Assembly: GCA_016194505.1 (NCBI GenBank)
Contig: JACQBK010000102.1
Coordinates: forward strand, 1 to 40,868
Source: Ignavibacteriales bacterium
GTDB taxonomy: Bacteria; Bacteroidota; Ignavibacteria; UBA10030
Direction of reading: 5' to 3'
DNA length: 40,868 bases
Shown: positions 36,115 through 40,868 of the stretch, in pieces
Layout of the letters: every line of letters begins with the position of its first letter
Position numbering within the stretch: the first letter of the stretch is position 1
Notes under the pieces: generated by a model
What the model was told of the DNA's origin: nothing
The model's input: only the letters and a program-made list of their open reading frames with translations
Databases searched by the model: none
Made by a program: the position numbers and the translations under genes

Positions 36115-36135
36115 AAAATAGAATCTACTATAACT

Positions 36136-36294
36136 GGTCTCAAAAATAAATAAAGTGGTCATTGCGAGCGTTTTTTGTGAAGCAATCTCGTTTTAATCCT
36201 TTTTGAACAATGGGATTGCCCGCCTGTCGGTGGACAGGCTTCGTCGTCCTTTCAGGACTCCTCGCAATGACGACAAATCGAGGCTTTTGAGACA
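36136..36294. repeat. Nested MITE-like element between accD and arginase genes
   Basis: Outer ends GTCTCAAAA (36137-36145) and TTTTGAGAC (36285-36293) are exact inverted repeats. Inside, GTCATTGCGAG (36158-36168) and CTCGCAATGAC (36261-36271) are a second exact pair, enclosing AAGCAATCTCG/GGGATTGC and a CCTGTC-GGT-GGACAGG hairpin (about 36224-36239). The GTCATTGCGAG type is a repeat I know from many unrelated bacteria. No protein is coded. Confidence 0.75.
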
Positions 36295-36311
36295 ACTTCT
36301 AAAAAAAATGT

Positions 36312-37214
36312 ATGAATATTCATATTCTCGGTGTGCCGATGGATTTGGGAGCCGGACGGCGTGGTGTGGATATGGGACCCTCCGCTATCCGCATTGCCGG
36401 CGTGGCGGAAAGGCTCCGCGGTCTTGGGCATTCTGTTCAGGATGAAGGCGATATACCTGTCAAGGCTCCCGAACAGCAAAAAATCCACAATGAAAAGCTT
36501 AAATACCTTCCTGAAATAGTCCGCGCATCTACGCTTCTTGCAAACAAAGTCGAGAAAATTGTCGAGGGCGGCGGTTTCCCGCTTGTTCTGGGTGGAGATC
36601 ATTCCATTGCCATCGGTACGATAGCAGGGCTTTCTTCTTATTGCCAGAGTAAGAACAAGAAACTTGGCGTTTTGTGGATTGATGCCCACGGAGATCTTAA
36701 CACCCACGAAACAACGCCATCCGGCAATATTCACGGTATGCCGCTTGCCGTCTCTATTGGTTTAGGCGCCATTGAGTTGACATCCGTTGGAGGAGATTTC
36801 CGCAAGGTTGATCCCAAGAATGTTGCGCTGATTGGCGTTCGCGAACTTGATGAAGGCGAGCGCAAATACATAAAACAACTTGGCATTAATGTTTTTACCA
36901 TGGAGGAGATTGATAGGAATGGCATGTCCGTCATTATGACAAAAGCATTACGGAAACTGCACAACGTTGATTGGCTGCATGTGAGTTTTGATCTTGACTC
37001 CGTTGATCCTTCTGTTGCGCCGGGTGTGGGAACGCCCGTCAAAGGCGGTATAAACTACCGCGAAGCGCATCTTATCATGGAAACCCTCAATGAGTACGGC
37101 AATATGAAATCCATGGAAGTCGTTGAAGTGAACCCCATTCTCGACAACCACAATCAATCGGCGGAGTTTGCCGTCGAGCTGATCCAATCCGGATTTGGAA
37201 AGAAAATTCTTTGA
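36312..37214 (+). CDS. rocF: Arginase
   Basis: Arginase hydrolyses L-arginine to ornithine and urea with two Mn ions. All six metal ligands of the ureohydrolase family are present: His97 (GGDHSIA), Asp124, His126 and Asp128 (IDAHGDLNTHE), Asp227 and Asp229 (SFDLDSVDP). The substrate-binding NTHETTPSGNIHGMPLA pattern is characteristic of arginases rather than agmatinases. The 300-residue length fits. panC begins as the stop ends, so the two are co-transcribed, although their pathways are not obviously linked. The nested repeat lies immediately upstream and probably separates this transcript from accD. Confidence 0.93.
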   Translation: MNIHILGVPMDLGAGRRGVDMGPSAIRIAGVAERLRGLGHSVQDEGDIPVKAPEQQKIHNEKLKYLPEIVRASTLLANKVEKIVEGGGFPLVLGGDHSIAIGTIAGLSSYCQSKNKKLGVLWIDAHGDLNTHETTPSGNIHGMPLAVSIGLGAIELTSVGGDFRKVDPKNVALIGVRELDEGERKYIKQLGINVFTMEEIDRNGMSVIMTKALRKLHNVDWLHVSFDLDSVDPSVAPGVGTPVKGGINYREAHLIMETLNEYGNMKSMEVVEVNPILDNHNQSAEFAVELIQSGFGKKIL

Positions 37215-37216
37215 GC

Positions 37217-38068
37217 ATGCAGATCATCGGTACAGTGAGTGAGATGCAGCGCTTGGCGGATTCTTTTCGTATCCAAGGAAAAAAAATTGGGGTTGTCCTA
37301 ACGATGGGGTATCTCCATGCCGGTCATGTGAGTCTTATTGGAACCGCTCGAAAAGTAAGCGATGTTGTTATCACGACAATTTTTGTTAATCCTACCCAGT
37401 TCGGTCCCGGTGAAGATTTTGAACGCTACCCCCGCGATTTTGAGCGTGACAAAACACTTGCATCCGAAGCGGGCACCGATATTTTATTTTGCCCCCAGAG
37501 AGACGAGATGTATGCCCCTAACTTCGCAACGTATGTTGAAATCGAAGACGTTTCCAAAATTCTTGAGGGGAAATTTCGCCCCACGCATTTTCGCGGAGTA
37601 ACAACAGTCGTTGCCAAGTTATTGAATATCACCAAGCCGCACGTTGCGGTGTTCGGTCAGAAGGACGCACAGCAGGCATTTCTCATTCGGAAGATGGCGA
37701 CAGATTTGAATTTTGATGTCTCAATTGTTGTTGCCCCTATTATTCGGGAGCCGGACGGATTAGCGCTAAGCTCGCGCAATGTGTATCTCAACCCCGATGA
37801 ACGCCAACGGGCAACCTCACTCTATAAATCTTTGAAGCGGGCCGAGATGCTCATTGGCAAAGGAGAACGCTCTGCCGAAAAGCTGCATAACGAAATAAAA
37901 AAAATCCTTCTGGGCGTTAACCCGACTCTGGTGGATTATATAGCCTGTGTTCATCCGGATAATTTCAAAGAAGTTGAAACCCTTACGCCGCCTACGGTGT
38001 TAGTTGCTCTTGCGGTTCGGTTTGGCTCCACCCGGCTTATTGATAATATGATAATGAACGTTGCCTGA
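37217..38068 (+). CDS. panC: Pantoate-beta-alanine ligase
   Basis: PanC condenses pantoate with beta-alanine using ATP to give pantothenate. I take the ATG at 37217 (MQIIGTVSEMQRLADSF, 283 residues) as the start; a TTG two codons earlier overlaps the arginase stop. Signature blocks are VLTMGYLHAGHVSLI (the HIGH-like nucleotide motif), VNPTQFGPGEDFERYPR, VFGQKDAQQAFLIRKMATDLN and PIIREPDGLALSSRNVYL. Length is standard. The gene is followed by the nucleotidyltransferase gene after 11 bp. Confidence 0.96.
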   Translation: MQIIGTVSEMQRLADSFRIQGKKIGVVLTMGYLHAGHVSLIGTARKVSDVVITTIFVNPTQFGPGEDFERYPRDFERDKTLASEAGTDILFCPQRDEMYAPNFATYVEIEDVSKILEGKFRPTHFRGVTTVVAKLLNITKPHVAVFGQKDAQQAFLIRKMATDLNFDVSIVVAPIIREPDGLALSSRNVYLNPDERQRATSLYKSLKRAEMLIGKGERSAEKLHNEIKKILLGVNPTLVDYIACVHPDNFKEVETLTPPTVLVALAVRFGSTRLIDNMIMNVA

Positions 38069-38079
38069 AAGCATATCTG

Positions 38080-38850
38080 ATGAAACATACTGAATCAAAA
38101 CGTGAATTAGCGGTGGTGGTGATGGCGGCGGGGCAAGGAAAACGCATGAAAGACCCGGCACGCGCAAAAGTGATGTATGAATTAAACGGCAGGCCGATGA
38201 TCTCCTACGTTGTCGATCTTACCTATGAGCTTGGAGCGAAGGAGGTTATTATTGTGGTCGGATATCAACGCGAGGTGGTGGCAGAGTATCTCAAGCGATC
38301 TCATCCGGATGTTCAATGTGTTGTCCAAGAACAGCAGCTTGGGACGGGGCATGCCGTTATGCAGTCAGAAAAAGCGTTAAAGGGATTTCATGGAGATGTC
38401 ATTGTGCTTTCGGGCGATGTGCCTTTGTTGACAAAACCGACGATGGAAAACCTTGCCGGGCATCATTTTAAGACGAACGCTGTTGCAACAATTCTTACAG
38501 CGAGAATGGAAGACCCCTCCGGGTATGGGAGAATCATTCGTAATGGCGATGGGTTTGTTCAAAAAATCGTGGAACATAAAGACGCCACGGAGGAAGAGTT
38601 GAAAGTGCGGGAAATCAATTCCGGCATTTATTTGTTCGATAAACTGAAGCTCTTCGATGGATTGAAGCATATTACCACGGATAATACCCAAAAAGAGTAT
38701 TACCTGACGAGCGTTTTTGAGTATTTCTGGAAACACCAGTGGGTTGTGTCGGCATTGGTTGCCGATCAAGCAGATGAGATCCACGGCATTAACACAGTGG
38801 AGCAGTTGGAACAGGCGCGAGCGATTCTTAATTCACGCAATCGGAGATAA
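38080..38850 (+). CDS. GlmU N-domain-type sugar nucleotidyltransferase (UDP-GlcNAc pyrophosphorylase-like)
   Basis: A 256-residue single-domain nucleotidyltransferase. It matches the uridyltransferase half of GlmU: VVMAAGQGKRMKDPARAKVM (nucleotide loop, with Lys), the QEQQLGTGHAV motif, VLSGDVPLLTKPT (metal Asp), GYGRIIR, EINSGIYLFD, KEYYLTSVFEYF and GINTVEQLEQA. The left-handed beta-helix acetyltransferase half of bifunctional GlmU (another ~200 residues) is missing; the frame ends cleanly with SRNRR-TAA and no remnant follows. It could make UDP-GlcNAc from GlcNAc-1-P made by another enzyme, or use a different sugar phosphate. It appears last in the tsaE-to-panC run. Confidence 0.88.
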   Translation: MKHTESKRELAVVVMAAGQGKRMKDPARAKVMYELNGRPMISYVVDLTYELGAKEVIIVVGYQREVVAEYLKRSHPDVQCVVQEQQLGTGHAVMQSEKALKGFHGDVIVLSGDVPLLTKPTMENLAGHHFKTNAVATILTARMEDPSGYGRIIRNGDGFVQKIVEHKDATEEELKVREINSGIYLFDKLKLFDGLKHITTDNTQKEYYLTSVFEYFWKHQWVVSALVADQADEIHGINTVEQLEQARAILNSRNRR

Positions 38851-38877
38851 TCGCATCGAAGTTTCGCACCACAAATC

Positions 38878-38906
38878 TTGACAATTACTATACATTTGAC
38901 TATCAT
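38878..38906 (+). promoter_or_regulatory. Predicted sigma-70-type promoter of the secreted-protein gene
   Basis: TTGACA (38878-38883), 17-bp spacer, TATCAT (38901-38906), 46 bp before the ATG at 38953. Perfect -35 and one mismatch in -10. Confidence 0.6.
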
Positions 38907-38952
38907 TAAGTAGAGAAAAATCACACAGGTTGATATTCAGGAGGAACGAGCA

Positions 38953-39456
38953 ATGAGAACGGTTTTTGGTTGTGCAGTGGCGCTTTTTCTTTTTTCTTCC
39001 GTTGTTTTTGGGCAATTTAAAGCACAAGGGGAGTCCCGCCCCAATGTTACGGAATCAATCATCAAGCAAGATGATGGGAGTCTGCTGTTTGGATGGTTTG
39101 ACCCCAACCGCTTAACAATGCGGCACAGTTTTTCACTTTCGTATCAGACATTCAGCGGGCAGGGGATTTCGTTGGGGACCTACACCAACAGCCTGATGTA
39201 CAAATTCTCAAACCCTCTTAATGTACAAGTTGATATTACGGCGATGCACTCTCCAGTCAATTCGCTGGGCAAGCAATTTCAAAATGATTTGAGCGGCATC
39301 TTCGTCAGCCGCGCGGAGTTAAATTATCGTCCGTCGGAAAATATGTTATTTCAAATTCAGTACCGCCAGATTCCTGCAGCGTATTGGCTGGGCAATGGGT
39401 ATCGCTCTTCCAATTTCTTTGGCGGGATTGACCGGTATGAGGAGGATCGTCACTGA
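38953..39456 (+). CDS. Secreted beta-rich protein of unknown function
   Basis: Not recognised as a named family. The 167-residue protein has a clear signal peptide (MRTVFGCAVALFLFSSVVFGQ, cleavage likely after FG). The mature part is beta-rich with alternating pattern and conserved-looking segments FGWFDPNRLTMRHSFSLSYQ and YKFSNPLNVQVDI, then a tail GGIDRYEEDRH. It looks like a small outer-membrane or periplasmic protein; similar short proteins with an 'FDP.R..M..S.S.S' stretch seem widespread in Ignavibacteria, but that is memory, not a search. AGGAGG lies 8 nt upstream, there is a promoter at 38878 and a terminator at 39491, so it is a self-contained transcript. Confidence 0.7.
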   Translation: MRTVFGCAVALFLFSSVVFGQFKAQGESRPNVTESIIKQDDGSLLFGWFDPNRLTMRHSFSLSYQTFSGQGISLGTYTNSLMYKFSNPLNVQVDITAMHSPVNSLGKQFQNDLSGIFVSRAELNYRPSENMLFQIQYRQIPAAYWLGNGYRSSNFFGGIDRYEEDRH

Positions 39457-39489
39457 TCCGTAGTTTGCCAGAACCAAGTTGTGATAAGA

Positions 39490-39541
39490 AACCGAGCAGT
39501 TTCTGTTCACCTCCGGTGGACGAGCGCTCGGTTATTTTTTT
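39490..39541 (+). terminator. Intrinsic terminator after the secreted-protein gene
   Basis: ACCGAGC (39491-39497) and GCTCGGT (39526-39532) form the outer stem, with an inner GTTCACC-TCC-GGTGGAC hairpin between them, followed by TATTTTTTT. It isolates the gene from the LytR_C gene downstream. Confidence 0.8.
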
Positions 39542-39560
39542 ATCCTAACGAATTTATAAC

Positions 39561-40088
39561 GTGATGGAGATCCAAGAACAACATCAGCCGATAGAAAGTA
39601 CGAAAGAGAACAACGTTTCAGCTCAACAAGCTCCTAAGCGACCGAAGAAAAAAAAGTGGAGTTGGAAGAGCATGGGATCGAATGTTCTTTTAGGCTCGTT
39701 AGGGGCTGTTGTCCTGATTTTAGTTTATTCGTTTGTTCACAGAACGTTCATCGAGCCGCCGGTTGAGCCGGAAATTGTTCAATCAGGTAAAAACCATGTT
39801 ATCCAACTTGATGTCCTGAACGGTACCGGCACGCCGAAACTTGGTCAACGCTGCACGGATTACCTTCGCGCGCGCGGGTTCGATGTTGTGGAAATGGGTA
39901 ACTACAAAGAAGCAGTGGAGCAAACGCGCGTCATTGACCGCGCAGGTAATATCGAAGCTGCACAGCGAGTTGCAAAGGCGCTTGGCATTTCGAAAGAGCG
40001 CGTCTCACAGCAAATTGACCGTAACGCCTATCTCGACGTTTCCATTTTGATTGGCAAAGATTTTCGGACATTAAAACCGTTTCAATAA
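39561..40088 (+). CDS. LytR C-terminal domain protein, membrane-anchored
   Basis: A 175-residue protein with a basic, Lys-rich N-terminus (to about residue 40), one membrane helix (VLLGSLGAVVLILVYSFVH, about residues 46-64), and a periplasmic LytR_C domain (about residues 80-170) with the motif VQLDVLNGTGTPKLGQRCTDYLRARGFDVV and VAKALGIS..RV.QQID....LDVSILIG. In cell-wall LytR/Cps2A/Psr proteins this domain follows the catalytic part; here it is alone on a membrane anchor, the usual Bacteroidota form that precedes rsfS. Function is unknown, presumably envelope related. The start may be GTG 39561 or the next codon ATG 39564. Confidence 0.82.
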   Translation: MMEIQEQHQPIESTKENNVSAQQAPKRPKKKKWSWKSMGSNVLLGSLGAVVLILVYSFVHRTFIEPPVEPEIVQSGKNHVIQLDVLNGTGTPKLGQRCTDYLRARGFDVVEMGNYKEAVEQTRVIDRAGNIEAAQRVAKALGISKERVSQQIDRNAYLDVSILIGKDFRTLKPFQ

Positions 40089-40100
40089 AAAGGGGATTAA

Positions 40101-40580
40101 GTGTTGACTTCCAGAACGTTAGCGAAGAGAGTTGCTGAGTTTGCCTTATCGAAGAAAGCAAGCGATGTGATGCTGATGGACCTTCGCAAATTAACCGGTC
40201 CGTCGGATTTTTTTGTCGTCTGTTCCGCAGACTCGGATACTCAAGTGAAAGCCATCGCCGATGCCGTGCGCGGTGGAACGGATTCTCTCGATGTGCGATT
40301 GTGGCACTCGGAAGGATTTACCGCGCTTTCGTGGGTCCTTTTGGATTATGTGGATGTCGTGGTGCATATATTTAAGAAGGATGTGCGCTCGTTTTACAAT
40401 CTCGAGCGCTTATGGGGCGACGCCAAAATTACCGTTATTGAAGACGAACTTGCCAAGCCTAAACCCGCTGTGCCGGACTTGCCGCCATGCCTGCCGGCAG
40501 GCAGGAAGGCGGGTTTGGCTCGCAAAAAGACTACAAAGAAAAAACCTGCAAAAAAACGGGCTAAGAAAGTATCCGAATAA
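40101..40580 (+). CDS. rsfS: Ribosome silencing factor RsfS with a repeat-derived C-terminal insert
   Basis: RsfS (YbeB/Iojap) binds L14 on the 50S subunit and blocks subunit joining during starvation. The 159-residue product has the core (about 1-110) with DLRKLTGPSDFFVVCSADSDTQVKAIADAV and GFTALSWVLLDYVDVVVHIFKKDVRSFYNLERLWGDA spread across the domain. The C-terminal ~45 residues are an extra Lys/Pro/Ala-rich tail. Within it a 21-bp palindromic repeat (40485-40505) adds PCLPAGR-like residues without breaking the frame. The start is GTG 40101 or TTG 40104, with AGGGG upstream. It follows the LytR_C gene by 12 bp. Confidence 0.9.
   Translation: MLTSRTLAKRVAEFALSKKASDVMLMDLRKLTGPSDFFVVCSADSDTQVKAIADAVRGGTDSLDVRLWHSEGFTALSWVLLDYVDVVVHIFKKDVRSFYNLERLWGDAKITVIEDELAKPKPAVPDLPPCLPAGRKAGLARKKTTKKKPAKKRAKKVSE
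40485..40505 (+). repeat. 21-bp palindromic unit, copy 4, inside the rsfS coding sequence
   Basis: Core TGCCTGCCGGCAGGCA (40488-40503) is a perfect 16-bp palindrome. It is flanked by a larger inverted pair, AAACCCGC (40461-40468) and GCGGGTTT (40509-40516). The unit is the same as at 5895-5914 with one extra C, making it 21 bp and a multiple of three. Confidence 0.85.
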
Positions 40581-40655
40581 AAGCTATCTCAAAAAAACCT
40601 TCCGAAGGTGAAACTTGTCCGCCTTTGGCGGAAACCTTTGGAAGGATAATCGCTG
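40581..40655. other. rsfS-argS spacer with hairpins
   Basis: Starts with GCTATCTCAAAAAAA just after the rsfS stop, similar to the strings after the DUF4199 and accD genes, then CCTTCC ... TCCGCC-TTT-GGCGGA ... GGAAGG nested inverted repeats, and ends with the GGAAGGAT ribosome site of argS. Confidence 0.5.
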
Positions 40656-40868
40656 ATGAAAAACTATCTCAGAGAAAAAGTATCCGTTGCGCTTGCGGCT
40701 CTTCAGTATGGCGGCATTGCGAAATTGACGTTCGAAAAGCCGCGCCTTGAAGCTCATGGCGATTTAACGACGAACATTGCATTGCTTCTTGCAAAAGCAG
40801 TTGGAAAAAATCCAAGAGTAGTCGCCCAGGAGATTGTCGCCTCGCTCAAAGTCGAACCGGAATATGTC
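40656..40868 (+). CDS. argS: Arginyl-tRNA synthetase, N-terminal part (cut by the window end)
   Basis: The frame from the ATG at 40656 is open to the last base, giving 71 residues. The sequence KPRLEAHGDLTTNIALLLAK followed by KNPRVVAQEIV is the N-terminal Add-1 (tRNA D-loop recognition) domain of ArgRS, with the conserved HGD(L/Y)..N stretch. A good ribosome site (GGAAGGAT) lies about 8 nt upstream. The catalytic domain lies beyond the window. Confidence 0.88.
   Translation, partial: MKNYLREKVSVALAALQYGGIAKLTFEKPRLEAHGDLTTNIALLLAKAVGKNPRVVAQEIVASLKVEPEYV

Noticed and set aside
36203-36445. An 80-codon frame overlapping the arginase start
   Set aside because: Its first half is the GTCATTGCGAG repeat and the rest overlaps arginase in another frame.

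Overview
The window looks like a chromosomal stretch from a Gram-negative member of the Bacteroidota/Ignavibacteriota (FCB) side of the tree, probably an uncultured or thermotolerant lineage outside core Bacteroidia. The evidence is a full-length SprA (outer-membrane translocon of type IX secretion), a PorX-type response regulator/PglZ phosphodiesterase beside it, LPS genes (kdsB, lptF, lptG), a membrane-anchored LuxR regulator near a DUF4199 protein, and a LytR_C protein upstream of rsfS. Several genes have strong Shine-Dalgarno sites (AAGGAGG, AGGAGG), which are uncommon in core Bacteroidia. Taxonomy is inferred from gene content only.

Layout. 1-5069 (+): end of a FlgT_C-like protein, a Ste24-type M48 protease, plsC, gatC, kdsB, pyrG. 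5206-8416: a small membrane/coiled-coil protein on the minus strand, an orphan ABC-type six-helix membrane protein, a membrane-bound LuxR regulator and a DUF4199 protein, separated by repeat-rich spacers. 8716-12912: two-domain VOC protein, monohaem c-type protein, RraA-like protein, recG. 13305-17217: a compact unit with its own predicted promoter and terminator: two tandem D-Ala-D-Ala-ligase-like ATP-grasp enzymes, a GNAT acetyltransferase and a lysine 2,3-aminomutase. An M24 peptidase follows at 17307-18506. 18827-21312 (-): lptG/lptF with an ATGA overlap. 21439-25258 (+): pdxH and a four-PAS hybrid histidine kinase. 25542-34033: sprA and porX. 34060-38850: tsaE, tsaB, accD, arginase, panC and a GlmU N-domain-type nucleotidyltransferase. 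38953-end: a secreted beta-rich protein with its own promoter and terminator, a LytR_C protein, rsfS and the start of argS.

Most of the window is housekeeping. The best candidate for an undescribed system is the ATP-grasp x2 / GNAT / KamA unit. The aminomutase keeps the two aspartates that select lysine, so the pathway plausibly makes beta-lysine, joins it by ATP-grasp chemistry and acetylates it. This would be an acetylated beta-amino-acid peptide, perhaps a compatible solute or an envelope component. The product is inference.

The second notable layer is repeats. A 20-21 bp palindromic unit (core TGCCTGC/GCAGGCA) occurs four times. One copy sits inside a larger repeat whose uninterrupted counterpart is also in this window; another is a 21-bp, frame-preserving copy inside the rsfS coding sequence. 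Other spacers carry MITE-like elements with inverted ends, nested elements, and perfect odd-length palindromes with a 1-nt centre. No tRNA, rRNA, CRISPR array, transposase gene or phage gene was seen.
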